A DNA stretch of 64,000 nucleotides from Symbiodinium natans (lineage: Eukaryota > Sar > Dinophyceae > Suessiales > Symbiodiniaceae): contig CAJNDS010002323.1 in NCBI GenBank assembly GCA_905221605.1, forward strand, positions 233,501 through 297,500. The letters are read 5' to 3'. Shown here in pieces: positions 33,987-44,391 of this stretch. Position numbers and translations under genes: made by a program. The notes beneath the pieces were generated by a model that made no database searches, was not told the DNA's origin, and saw only the letters and a list, made by a program, of their open reading frames with translations. The number at the start of each line of letters is the position of its first letter. The first letter of the stretch is position 1.

Positions 33987-36900
33987 GTAACCTTGATCTT
34001 TCAAAACCTTCCTTCAGTTGGGTGGCGCCGTGACGCCGCTGGCCGCTGCACAGCCTCGTCTGGTGAGCCTCAAGGCACGGCCACCTACTTTGAGCAGCGC
34101 GGCTCGGTGGTTTAACCCTAAACCCTAAACCATGAACTCTAAACCCGAAACCCTAAACCCTAAACCCTGGGTCAAGGGCTTCGGGCTCAGGGTCGGTTGT
34201 TGGTTAAACGCTTTCTTGAAGGATCCTTAGTTCAGCTTGGAAAGGCACCCGGTTTAGAAGCTGCTTAGGGTGTGCCGGGCTTAGGGTTTAAACTTAGAGA
34301 TATGGAGGTTCAGGTTCTTCGGCTTTTGGAGAAAGACGAAAACGTCTAGCAGGCATCGGAACCTTGAAGAACTGCTCAAGCCGAGCCTCTGATTTCACGC
34401 ACCGTCTCTCCAGCCGGAACTTTCCTGGCTGCTGTGTCTGTAAGGCTGTACTCGTCAGGCTTTCAGGCTTCCCTTCTTAGTTTGATCTCCGAGATTCTCA
34501 TGTCTTCACACAAGCAGACACGGGAACAGGCTAAATGTATGCCCTGCCCCATCTTCCCTGGCCTTTCAAACAACTACTGGAAGGTTACCCTACATGTCCC
34601 ACAAGAGGCTACAAGGTACCCTGAGGCCTTTATTCCTCCTCCCCTAATCTCAGCCCCAGTCCGCCATGCCCTTAGTCCTCCCAAAACGGGCAGCCCTGTT
34701 TACGGAAATCTCCATGGAGTCATCCTACCCCTCAACATCCCAAAAGCCTACCAAGTCATAGTTGCTGAGTTAGGTTTACAGAAAGCTTCGGGGTTGCAGG
34801 CCCTAGGAGGGCTCGGAGGCTTCGAATTTCAGATTTCAGGCTCGGCTGCTTACGTTTCAAGGCCTCGGCGTGCAAGCAGCCTGATGCTTGGGGGCCGACG
34901 GTTTAGGAGTTTGGCCTTCGGGTTACGCAGAAACACTGAACCCCAAGTCCCGAACCCACCCTAAACCCTAACCCTAAACCCTAACCCTAAACCCTAAACC
35001 CTAAACCCCCATGATGTCCCTTTGCTGCTTTCCCTGTTGTGCTCTCCATGCTGCCCAGAATCTGGCAGCGGTGGTTGAAGGCATCGGCCAGGGGCACCAA
35101 AGCCTGGTGCCCAGATCGGGGCTTTAGGGTTTAGGGTTTAGGGTTTAGGGTTTAGGGTTTAGGGTCAGGATGCAGCTGCGTTGCCGGCGCACGGCTTTCC
35201 TTCACTGACTCACCTGCCCTGACACTAAAACCCTGAACCCTAAACCCAAAATATCCCAAACCCTGAGCCCAAGACCCTAAGCCCAAAAAACTGAAGCCCA
35301 TCCCTCAGTACCTAACTTATTCAATCCAGGTGGGGCGGCAGCATGACAGTCAGCTACTTCAGGTTCTTTGGCTCTTAGGGGTTTCAGCTTTCTTTCACAC
35401 ATTTCAGGGTCTGGGACTGTGAGTGTGCACCCCCCCTAAAGCATGCCCCATCAGCAACTTTGTGACCTTCAGTGTTTGGGCGCAAAGCGTGCCTCCAAGT
35501 GAAAATCGTCAACTGTGAATGCCTTGCGTTCGGTTATGGATGGTTGTGTTTTCGCTTATGGCCTTTCAAAAACATTCAGACCTTGGCAAAGCCTGATCCG
35601 GGCATTGCAGGGCTCAAGGTTCAGGGCCTGGGCGCTCTTGAGGTAACGAAGCGTGTGAAACTACAGTACTGCGACATCAAGATGCAAGGCTGCTTGAGCT
35701 CCTGTGCTCCGCAACACATGCCTAGTTGTTGTTGCTGCCTGCTATGCCTTTCATACCTGTTTGTACAAGTACCCTCATTCCCTTACCGAGTATGGGGAGA
35801 ACAACGTCCATCGCGGACCCGCAAGTCTCCCAGGCTTCAACCAAGTTGTGTCCAACACTGCTCTTTCCCGATGTCCCTCTCAAGAGTACTCCCTATGCCC
35901 CAAGTCCTAAGCCCCTCAAACACTACAGCCCCACTGCAGGGAGCTGAGATTCTGTGAGATCCGCTAGACGGCGGCCTTCTGGGAATCTTACAGATAAGCT
36001 TTGGGGATAAGGATTTTAAGATTAAACTTCTGGGTTTGCGGTATTTTGAGGTTCAAGGGTGGCTGAGGGAATGAATATGGGTGATATAGCGGTATGTACG
36101 GAGTACAGCGTGATGACTTACACCCATCCAGCCCTGCTCCTTAAGCACCACTTAAGACAATTGATGCCTCAACCGCACGACTGTAGCATCAACAACCCTC
36201 AAGGCCTAAGATTTGTGTCTAAGCATATCCCAGCCACTAGGTGAGCTCTCTAACTTTGAACCCTCTAAACATGCATTCAAAAGCGTCTCCACTTAGGGCT
36301 ACTCTGGGTGGTGGCCTGGCAAATTTCTGAACCAACCCTACAGCCCCAAATCTTAGCGAGACCAAGCCGCCCGCGAAGTGGCGAGAGTCGCTGCGCGAAG
36401 GTAATCCTCCAAGGAGATGTCGACCTTTCAATGGGTGGAACATGGTGGAACAAACTGAGACCTTGAACCCCAAACCCTTAACCCCTCACCCTCACCCATA
36501 GAGGAAGGGGGGGAACTCGGGCTTCTATTGAGTATCCCCTGTTAGGAAGAACGCCTGAGGGAGGTCTAAAGTATAATGGCAAGCCGAGGTCCACCAAGCA
36601 TGAATCTTGAAGCCCTAAACGATAACCCCAAATTTCCCCAAACCCTTAACCCTTCAACCTCTTCAGCCCTCACACCTGTCTATGATTCTGAGTCCCGCAA
36701 ATCAGCAGGTTGTCATCTATAACATCACAGAAGATGCGGAGCATAAGCCCGGCATAGGTTGGTCATCAACTAAGCAGGAAAGCCGATCCCAACGAGGCGC
36801 TGACGTCATTCAAAGGCGGAGAGTCCAACAGCGGCAGCACGACCTTCACACCGGGCGTGGGCTCTGTGGGCTTTGACTCCCTCCCTCCACATGTAATCCT

Positions 36901-37768
36901 AAACCCTACACACTAAACCCTCTGCCCCCCTCCCCAACTAAAATATAAATAAACAACTAAAGAAATACATATAGTTACCTATACATATATATATGTATGT
37001 CCAATGAGTTAGGGTCCCTTTGGGTTGTTGTTTACTAGGGGGACCGGGTTTCCGTAGACCAAAACAACCTTCAGTTTTCCTCATTCCTGTACAAGGCCCC
37101 CACCCTGGACATCTCTCCAGATGATCGCAGCTCTTGGCTCCCCCTTCTTCAACTTCGTGTCTCTGTGTGCTGTTGTTTCTTGCTGGGTCTTGAGAGGGAA
37201 TTTTGGGGGCAAAGCACCCTAAGAGTCCCTTGAAAGGCGTATATATGGGGGGTCGCTAGGGGATCAGAAGGCACCGCATTTCCCCTCCTTCCTTGGTCCA
37301 GCTCGGTGCGTCCCAGGACTAGTAGCTGGAAGATGCTGACATTTAGATGCAGGAAGACATGCCACCTAACTCTAAACCCCAAACCCAAAACCCAAAATCC
37401 TAAACCCCAACAACCCCCCCCCCCTCACTCCTAACTCGGCGACCTCGGCTTCCTTTTGGTACTTAGGGTTTAGGGTTTAGGGTTCAGGGCCCCCCGCCCC
37501 CCTCCCCCTTAGCCTCCCGATACTCCGACTGGAGATCTGCCAAGGTCTCTTCCACCTTGGGATCCGCTTCTGGGGGCTTATAGGGTCTATAGTTTATGGG
37601 GATTGTTTAGGTTTTATAGGGTTTTAGGGTCATAGGGTTCTAGGGTTTATAGGGATTAAATGGGGCTATTGGGCTCTAGGGTTTATAGGGTCCTAGGGTG
37701 GGTGAGAGGGTGGATGGGCTTAGGGTGGTGAGGGTACGTCATGGCTTTGGGGCGCCTTACTTCCCTGA
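33987..37768. other. Gene-poor stretch
   Basis: CCCTAAA (34951-35008) and TTTAGGG (35125-35165) patches lie about 120 bases apart in opposite orientation. Frames of 160-176 codons at 34434-34964 and 35472-35957 lack recognisable motifs and run into repeat sequence, so I do not call them. From 37561 to 37700 the sequence is a TATAGGGTTT-type derivative of the telomere repeat. Confidence 0.45.
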
Positions 37769-37872
37769 CTTGGTGGCCCAGTAACCATCTTGAAATAAGG
37801 GCGCCCTTCTTTGGGGAAGGGAAATTTTAACCCACAAAAAAAAGGTGAAAAGGGTACCACTGGGCCACCAAG
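37769..37872. mobile_element. MITE-2 copy b (104 bp), 4-bp target duplication
   Basis: Perfect 14-bp terminal inverted repeats (CTTGGTGGCCCAGT and ACTGGGCCACCAAG). The inner arms AAGGGCGCCC and AGGGTACC continue the symmetry. Identical tetramers CTGA flank it (37765-37768 and 37873-37876). With copy a it establishes the family. Confidence 0.85.
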
Positions 37873-39402
37873 CTGAAAGTACTCTAAGAGTGGACCCTCC
37901 GGCCTTCACGGCCGGAGGGGCAAGGGCCGACTGCAAAAAGTTGAACCCTCTTTCTGTTATTCCATGTTTATTGGGGATTTCTGCTATTCTATGTTTCTTG
38001 GGGGAGGGGACGATCCTAACCCCCCCCCCCCCCCCAAAAGGAAAAGCGCAAACAGGGAATAGGGGTACTGAGGTTTTTCGGCAGACGCTGGCCTTAAACC
38101 TCGAAGCCCGCAGAGTCCCTGAAGCCGAGAAACACAACGAAAAGACTCCTTGTGCGCGGTTCAGATTTGGGGGTTTAGGGTTTAGGGTTTAGGGTTTAGG
38201 GTTTAGGGTTTAGGGTTTAGGGTTTAGGGTTTAGGGTTTAGGGTTTAGGGTTAAGGGTTTTCGGGCCAAGGAAATACGGTTTTTTTGACACAACCCCAGA
38301 GAATTCAATACCCGATATCCGCATTTGATGTGGTGCTGCCAGCATCGATGGCGTGGGAGTCCTATCCCGTACTTGAACCCTAAACCATCCTAAGCCCTAT
38401 ACCCTCAAACCCTACCGCCCTCACCCAAAACCGCCTTGGGCCCTAAACCCCTAATCTCCTAACCCCCCTAAACCCTGAACCCTAAACCCTAAACCCTAAA
38501 TTTTAAATGCCAACTCACCCTGATCCCCTAAACCACAAGCGACTCCAGCTCGGGAGCTGCAGCCGGGGATCTGTCCCTTCCGCATCCGTTCCCGCGAGCA
38601 AGGCCCGCTGCTCCGGGCTCCTGGCTTAGGGAAATAAGGTGTTAGCGGCTGTTAGCGTTTGGGGATAGAGGGTTTAGGCCTCGAGGCTCACGGGTCTAGG
38701 GCTAGCTCTAGGGTTGAGTTTTAGGCTTCAGGGGATTGGTGTTTTTTGGGTTGCTGTGGATTTGGGCTGTCTATTGATCAGGGGCATTGGGGTTTAGGGG
38801 TAGCTTCGGGGTCTAGCGTTTTGGGGAGCACTGTCCCTGTAAGGGAAGCCTGCTCCCTTATAGTTCGGGCCGATAACAGGTGTGAAAGGAGGAGGGGTTG
38901 GAGAGAGTCAGGTATGCCGGCATACTACCGTAAACCTAAACTCTAGTGGTCGAATGCTGCTCGTCATGAGGCCGGGCGCTGCGCTAAAGCTGCAGTGCGA
39001 GCGTGTGCATCTGCTGCACACTTTCGCACACTTTCCGGAAGTCGCAAGTGAGTGGAAGCTTGGCATGGCACTAGAACGCGACACGAACACGCAGATGTCC
39101 CCTGCTCTGCTCTCAAGCCCTACTCCCCTGAAGGCAAGACTCCTCCAAAGACTCAAAAGCCCAAGGCCCGAAAATCCACCAAGCCTACGACTTGAATCCC
39201 CCAAAATAGCACCAAGCCAAAAACCCCAACATCTGTTCCTAAACTCCCAAAACCTTGGATCATGCCAGTCGAGGCACCATAGGTACGGCAAGTCTTCAAA
39301 AGGCTTGATGAAGGACTTGAAGTATCCTGCTTGCAATTAGTAGCTTCGGGTACCCGGGCCCCCCTTGCCCAAAAACACGAAGGGCAAAAAAGTGCACCAG
39401 GA
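37873..39402. other. Gene-free stretch left of the island
   Basis: Contains a (TTTAGGG)11 array and further CCCTAAA words at 38461-38500. The frames at 38882-39340 are open on both strands without motif. No gene seen. Confidence 0.45.
38174..38250. repeat. Interstitial telomeric array (TTTAGGG)11
   Basis: Eleven perfect TTTAGGG units. Together with the array at 41475-41590 it brackets the left end of the gene island. Confidence 0.97.
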
Positions 39403-39640
39403 AAGGTCCTACCAGAAAGGTTGAAATAAGTTAGTAAAGATGTAACTTGTTCCTATCTTAAGTTAAAAATTGTTTAACTTAGGTTATTAGTTGCTTAATT
39501 TGTGTAACTTGACCCCTTTTTTTCGGGGTATGTTATAAGTTAATTGGGCCAGTTATAAGTTAGTTGGCCCAGTTGCAGAAATAGTAAGGGGCAAGTTAGG
39601 GGGAAGTTAGGCACAAGTTAGGGTGAAGTTAGGGGCCCAT
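39403..39640 (+). repeat. Left AAGTTA-rich boundary repeat of the gene island
   Basis: Starts AAAGGTCCTACCAGAAAGG and continues as about 200 bases dense in AAGTTA/TAACTT words, ending AAGTTAGGGGCCCATGG. The same sequence type occurs inverted at 58141-58293. The outermost roughly 30 bases align at about 28 positions, and both inner ends finish in a GGGCCC-containing word. It may be one terminus of a large element or just one copy of a dispersed repeat. No coding potential. Confidence 0.65.
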
Positions 39641-39815
39641 GGTTTTTTCATATGGTTTTTCCTTCTTCCTCTGCACCGAGTGACAGAGAAAGAGCTTGCT
39701 TCAGAGGGCAATCCTTGAGCACAAGATCACGGTTTTGCAAGGCTCCGAGGCGAGTTTGCTGGGCTCAAGGAGCAGTTTTTTCCTAGGTGTAGCTGTTTGC
39801 TGTGAAGCCGCGAAC

Positions 39816-40751
39816 ATGGCTGTGCAAGCAGTGAAGTCTTTTTGGGACTCGATCGAGCAAGCTCCCCACGAGGAGGGCGAAGGAAGAAAGCGACACTTTC
39901 AAAGGCTGCTTGGTCTCTTGCAAGAACTGAAGCCCTCGGCAGCTGACGTGGAGGCTGTGAAGCAGCTGCTGCCTTCCTTAGGGTTCACTGGCGATGAGGG
40001 GGAAGCAATTCTGTCGGTGCTGTCCCGGGCGGTTGTAGTGGAAAAGCCGAAACGCCGAGAGCAGCAGGACTACAGCAGGCTGCATGCCTTTTTGTCCAGG
40101 CAGCACTGGCATGAGTTGATGAACAGGAAGACCTGTCGTGACAGGGCTGAGTATCTGTGTGAGTTCAGCCACGACTCGTTGGGGCTGTGGCTTCCAACAG
40201 AGCAGACGTTGGGCACCATGGCAATAGTGTGCACACTATTGGAAGGTGGCCCCCCCCCGACCAGCTTTCATCTACACTCCAATCTCGCCATCGTTCGCAG
40301 CACATGGAAAGGTTGTGCCAAGAGGTATCACAAGAAGAAGGCAGGCTCTCGGGAAGAGCCACTGTTGCCGGCACTGCCTGTGGCCTTTGATGGCCTTCCC
40401 GAGGAGCTGCAGGAGGCGTATGGTGTTTTGCGACCAGCCTCGGTGGGGGAGTGGCCCTTCACCGAAGCAGCTTTCAACACCTGCACCATGAAGGGGCCAC
40501 TCAGGTCGAACCACTCGGCAGTGAGCAGCAGCAGCAGCAGCAGGATGGCATCTGCTCAAGTCTCCACTCCCAATGATGTGTTGATTGCCCGGGCTGTCAG
40601 TGCAGCTGTGCTGGCTCTTCGAGTTCCAGAGCCGGAGCCCATCCCAAACCTCAGGCTTCTTGGTCGTGCAGCAGGGCCAGCCCAGGCCTTGCAGCTTCCA
40701 CCTCCTGCAGAGGAGGTTCCGAGGGCTGCACCTGCATCGCAAAGGCATTGA
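39816..40751 (+). CDS. Dinoflagellate-type hypothetical protein (311 aa), island gene 1
   Basis: A single-exon frame starts at an ATG in good context (aacATGGCT) and ends in TGA. I do not recognise a catalytic domain. Residues 1-90 are helical and acidic/basic (FWDSIEQAPHEEGEGRKRHF, then LLQELKPSAADVEAVKQLLP). A conserved-looking core follows with HAFLSRQHWHELM and LWLPTEQTLGTMAIV. A Ser-rich run (SSSSSS) lies near residue 244, and the tail is Pro/Ala-rich. The architecture and wording resemble abundant uncharacterised dinoflagellate proteins that I associate with repetitive or mobile gene families, from memory only. The frame is also open for 40 codons upstream without ATG. Eight bases GGCTCAAG, as in the spliced leader 3' end, lie at 39762-39769. 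The stop overlaps the start of the next gene by one base (TGATG). Confidence 0.7.
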   Translation: MAVQAVKSFWDSIEQAPHEEGEGRKRHFQRLLGLLQELKPSAADVEAVKQLLPSLGFTGDEGEAILSVLSRAVVVEKPKRREQQDYSRLHAFLSRQHWHELMNRKTCRDRAEYLCEFSHDSLGLWLPTEQTLGTMAIVCTLLEGGPPPTSFHLHSNLAIVRSTWKGCAKRYHKKKAGSREEPLLPALPVAFDGLPEELQEAYGVLRPASVGEWPFTEAAFNTCTMKGPLRSNHSAVSSSSSSRMASAQVSTPNDVLIARAVSAAVLALRVPEPEPIPNLRLLGRAAGPAQALQLPPPAEEVPRAAPASQRH

Positions 40752-41218
40752 TGGATCAGCCTCGGTGTGTAGTAGGGGCCAGTGAAGCCCAGAAGGTGCC
40801 GACTGCAACGATGGAAGAACTCAGTGTGCTGAGCCCCAGTGTGAGGAAGGAGGTTGACGAGGTCATGCCTGAGACGCAGGCCAAGCCTGGAAGCGCAGGC
40901 CTGCCTAATGATGAGGGCATCCCGGGTCCGGCCTTGAATGAGACGCAGGACGCTCTCTTACAGGAGCGAGCTGGAGGAAAGGTCTGCAGGAAGCCCTCGA
41001 CCAACATGAAGAAGCCTGCCGCTTCATCGGCAAAGTCGAAGAAGAAGCCCGCAGCTGCTGGGGCAGCTGCTCGGAAGGCTGTGGCCAAGCAGCATTCCAA
41101 GGGCAAGATCCCCGGTCGCTTTGCAAGCCTGCGACTGCGACCAGAGGGTTGCCCGAAATGCAGAGGTCATGCAGGATGCTTCCCGAGTTGTTGGAGACAG
41201 AGGGGGTATAGTGACTGA
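40751..41218 (+). CDS. Lys/Ala-rich protein with C-terminal Cys module (155 aa), island gene 2
   Basis: The frame starts at ATGG (40751), directly on the stop of gene 1, and ends in TGA. The N-terminal 75 residues are acidic. Residues about 80-118 are a Lys-Ala-Pro-Ser-rich basic tract (MKKPAASSAKSKKKPAAAGA), likely nuclear or nucleic-acid binding. The C-terminus carries C-x2-C-x6-C-x4-C (GCPKCRGHAGCFPSCW), a putative zinc module that I have seen at the ends of many dinoflagellate hypothetical proteins. The 1-base overlap suggests either reinitiation on one message or that both frames are exons of one protein. The last codons and stop fall inside a 50-bp tandem duplication (41207-41300), so the C-terminus may have been altered recently. 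Confidence 0.65.
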   Translation: MDQPRCVVGASEAQKVPTATMEELSVLSPSVRKEVDEVMPETQAKPGSAGLPNDEGIPGPALNETQDALLQERAGGKVCRKPSTNMKKPAASSAKSKKKPAAAGAAARKAVAKQHSKGKIPGRFASLRLRPEGCPKCRGHAGCFPSCWRQRGYSD

Positions 41219-41300
41219 GCTGGATGACATAGCAGAGGGCACATCCGCAGAGAGGGTATAGTGACTGAGCTGGATGACATAGCAGAGGGCACATCCGCAG
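41207..41300. repeat. 50-bp tandem duplication at the gene 2 stop
   Basis: Two near-identical 50-base copies begin GTATAGTGACTGAGC at 41207 and 41257. The first contains the gene 2 stop codon. Confidence 0.92.
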
Positions 41301-41474
41301 AAAAATGCGAGGCTGGTCTTCTGTAGATAGAAGCCCCCCATCCGACAAGCCCAGAAACCTATAAAACATGCTATAAACAGAGCTCCAAGCTGGAACCCGC
41401 AGCTTTTGGGCTCTCCAGTCGCTTGGCTCGGCTGCTGCAGCAAGTACCGAAGGCCCGTGCTCTATGGGTTCGAT

Positions 41475-41590
41475 AGGGTTTAGGGTTTATAGGGTTTAGG
41501 GTTTAGGGTTTAGGGTTTAGGGTTTAGGGTTTAGGGTTTAGGGTTTAGGGTTTAGGGTTCAGGGTTTAGGGTTTAGGTTTAGGGTTTAGT
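41475..41590. repeat. Interstitial TTTAGGG array
   Basis: About fourteen TTTAGGG units with a TATAGGG and a TTCAGGG interruption. It lies inside the gene island between gene 2 and the 43-bp minisatellite. Confidence 0.95.
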
Positions 41591-41652
41591 TCTCAGGCTC
41601 TATAGGGTTTTGGTATGCTTAGACGGGTTTCGTAAACCCTAAACCCTAAACC

Positions 41653-42360
41653 TCTGCCGGCCAGAGGGGGTGGTCGAGCAGAGTGTCCGTGGATCTCTGC
41701 CGGCCAAAGGGATTGGTCGAGCAGAGTGTCTGTGGACCTTTGCTGGGCAAAGGGGGTGGTCGAGCAGAGTGTCTGTGGACCTCTGCCGGCCAGAGGGGGT
41801 GGTCGAGCAGAGTGTCCGTGGACCTTTGCTGGGCAAAGGGGGTGGTCGAGCAGAGTGTCTGTGGACCTCTGCCGGCCAGAGGGGGTGGTCGAGCAGCGTG
41901 TCCGTGGACCTCTGCCGGCCAAAGGGATTGGTCGAGCAGAGTGTCTGTGGACCTTTGCTGGGCAAAGGGGGTGGTCGAGCAGCCCAGAGTGTCCGTGGAC
42001 CTCTGCCGGCCAAAGGGATTGGGGACCTTTGCCGGCCAAAGGGGTAGAGTGTCTCTGGACCTCTGCCGGCCAGAGGGGGTGGTCGAGCAGAGTGTCCGTG
42101 GACCTCTGCCGGCCAGAGGGATTGGTCGAGCAGAGTGTCTGTGGACCTTTGCCGGCCAAGGGGGTGGTCGAGCAGAGTGTCTGTGGACCTCTGCCGAGGG
42201 GGCGGTCGAGCAGAGTGTCCGTGGACCTCTGCCGGCCAAAGGGGGTCGAGCAGAGTGTCTGTGGACCTCTGCTGACCAAAAGGTCGAGCAAGACAGAGAA
42301 AAAGGTCGAGCAGAGTGTCTGTGGACCTCTGCCGGCCAGACACAGAGTGTCTGTGGACGT
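41653..42360. repeat. 43-bp minisatellite, 17 units, hairpin-forming core
   Basis: The unit is GGTCGAGCAGAGTGTCYGTG followed by GACCTCTGCCGGCCAGAGGG-type sequence, 43 bases. Each unit contains a short stem: CCTCTG...CAGAGG or CCTTTG...CAAAGG. Five units have the first pairing and four have the second. Four are mixed with one mismatch, and the rest are truncated or rearranged. Because 43 is 1 mod 3, an array of stop-free units keeps several frames open at once on both strands (up to 284 codons). Those frames are repeat artefacts, not genes. The last units run into AT repeats. Confidence 0.95.
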
Positions 42361-42361
42361 C

Positions 42362-42392
<31 letters not shown>

Positions 42393-42511
42393 TTATATTT
42401 ATATATATATTATACTCTAAGAGTTACAGAGGTCTTATAATATATATATATATATATGTATTTATATGTATATATATATATATAATATTTATATATTTAT
42501 GTATGCATAGA

Positions 42512-42542
<31 letters not shown>

Positions 42543-42545
42543 GGT
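42361..42545. repeat. AT-rich simple sequence
   Basis: TATATA and TATTTA runs with rare interruptions between the minisatellite and gene 3. It may be an easily melted or AT-rich upstream region, but no defined promoter can be named. Confidence 0.9.
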
Positions 42546-42633
42546 CTTTTGCAAGGGTAGATATAGAAGTTGAAACCTGAAAACCCATAGACAACCCGAT
42601 ATCTACAACCTCGAAAGAAATATTCTGTCAGGC

Positions 42634-43420
42634 ATGGCCGGGGCAGACGACCGCAAGGAAGAGGCCGCACAGGGCAGCTCCGAGGAGTCCAGCTACGAGG
42701 ACGAAGAGCCACCCGTGGTGCTCAACCCCGCCGTGACCCGCCCAGCCGAGCCCCGTGGCGAGCCTCCAAAAGAGGCCTCGCTGAGAGAGGCGGCCCTCCG
42801 CGAGGTCCGCAGTCGCCTCGGCCACAAGCGAGACAGGGAAGCTCGCTCCCGTGACCGCGACCGCAGACGGGCAACTTGCTCTCGCCGCAGCCGAAACCAC
42901 CGCCGCAGCCACAGCCGCAGCCACCGCCGCCGGAGGGCGGCCCGCAGCCGCCCGCTGTTCCAGGGGAGTCAGCCTGCGGGAGCGGGCCGAGCCAAAGGCA
43001 ATGCCACCCCCTCCACCGGCTCCCACGGACCGCGACCAGCAGCGATGCCCAGAGTGCCGGAAGTCCGTGGGAGGTGGGGAGAGTGGGTGGGAGCAGCACA
43101 TCCGCAGTGTGCCGCACCTCACCCACGTCATCTACAACAAGCACGGCCGCAAAGAATCGTGGGCTCAGTGCAAGAAGCTTGCCAAGGAGAAGTCGGCTCA
43201 GCTGTGGGACAGTTGGACGTCGGGTCGCTGCCGCTCCACCACCCAGGACAGGAAAAAACGCCAGCCGCAGTCCTCTCCACCAAAGCACCGGGACGCGGAT
43301 CCCAAGGGCCCGCCAGGCCAGGGCCCGCCGGATGGTTCGAGTGGCTCCGGAGGCGCCGGAAAGGCGGGGGTCTTGACTGCCCTGTGGCAGACCACCCTCC
43401 AGGAGATTGCTCGGTGGTGA
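42634..43420 (+). CDS. RS-rich zinc-finger protein, frame break (island gene 3)
   Basis: The start is ATG in gcATGGCC context, two bases after a CAG acceptor-like site. The first part is acidic (EESSYEDEEPP), then a Lys/Arg helix and an Arg-Ser region (RSRNHRRSHSRSHRRRRAAR), as in RNA-binding or splicing-type proteins. The informative second half lies in another frame (third codon positions shift by one): a Pro-rich linker, then a C-x2-C-x13-H-x5-H finger (RCPECRKS ... EQHIRSVPH), then a Lys-rich tail ending in TGA at 43418-43420. The switch must occur between about 42930 and 43015, a GC-rich stretch. It could be a one-base indel, an intron I cannot define, or a decayed gene. The finger type is familiar from dinoflagellate hypothetical proteins. 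Confidence 0.6.
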
Positions 43421-43439
43421 GCCTCCAACCCTGCTGAGG

Positions 43440-44139
43440 CTGCTCTTCCTAGTTTAGGTCTATAGGGTCTATATATAGAAGCTTTATAGGGTTTAGGGTT
43501 ATTTATATATGGGTTTGGGTTTACGGTTTAGCTTATGGTTGATGCTTTTAGGGTTCGCAGAGGACGTAGGCCGGCCAGCAGCAAGGCCGAAGCATCGCAC
43601 ACGGCTTGGCTGCCTGAAAAAAGGGCCTCACTCAGGGCTTATAGGGCTTAGGGCTTAGAGCCTAGGGCTCAGGCTTACATAGGGTATAGGGCTTAGGGCT
43701 AAGGGCTTCTGAGCTTTAGCCTGCATTGGGGTTCTTGTATCTCTAGGGTTGAGGGTTCAGGGTCTAGGGTTTAGGATTTAGAGGGGTTAAGGGTTTATGG
43801 GTAATATATAGGATGATGGGTTTATGGGGCTGGGTTTTATCTCCAGGGTTGAGGGTTTAGGGTCTAGATGGTACTTATGCTTTGGGGCTTTTGGCTAGTA
43901 GGGTTGAGGGTTTAGGTCTTATAAGGGTCTAGGGTTTGAGGGTTTCGGGCCTATAGGGTTGGGGTTCTATAGGGTTTTAAACTCCCGAGCCCTGATGACA
44001 TTAAAGTGAAGGCCGAAGCCCTGAACCCTCACGACAACCGTCTACCCTACAACTCCATAAGAGTCTATGACCCTGTTATAAACCCAAGACCACGAGCCCT
44101 ATAAACCCTGAACCCTAAACCCTAAACCCTTGAACCCTG
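43440..44139. other. Gene-free TATAGGG/TTTAGGG-like spacer
   Basis: About 700 bases of scrambled telomere-like words (TATAGGGTTT, GCTTAGGGC). It shows that the background also penetrates the island between genes. No gene seen. Confidence 0.6.
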
Positions 44140-44285
44140 ACATCGGCCAATGTCGGCCCAATGTCGGCCACACGATACGTCAGCCAACGTCGGCCAATGT
44201 CGGCCAATACACAAGTCATACAAAAACCCTTTGGCCCCAGCGAATGGCCCCATGTCGGCCACATGTCGGCCAATGTCGGCCAGAG
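44140..44285. repeat. ATGTCGGCC short repeat cluster
   Basis: About nine copies of ATGTCGGCC or a one-base variant lie within 145 bases, partly tandem as CCAATGTCGG units and partly spaced. It sits 110 bases upstream of gene 4 and could be a local minisatellite or a clustered protein-binding site. Confidence 0.85.
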
Positions 44286-44391
44286 TTAGACCCCCAAGCC
44301 TGGTTGTCAGTTTTCAACGCCGCACTTCTGCAGCCGCAGCCGTTGGCAGCCCTAGCCTTTGCTCCGCCCTGCCCTGCTGCCGCACACCAGC

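Noticed and set aside
34434-35957. Frames of 176 and 161 codons
   Set aside because: No motif, starts without ATG context, one runs into CCCTAAA sequence. Likely chance.
41653-42360. CRISPR-like regular spacing
   Set aside because: Units are contiguous near-identical repeats with no unique spacers, in a eukaryotic context. It is a minisatellite.
41639-42580. Long open frames of 197-284 codons on both strands
   Set aside because: They are produced by the stop-free 43-bp minisatellite. Because 43 is 1 mod 3, all frames are sampled in turn. No protein-like evidence.
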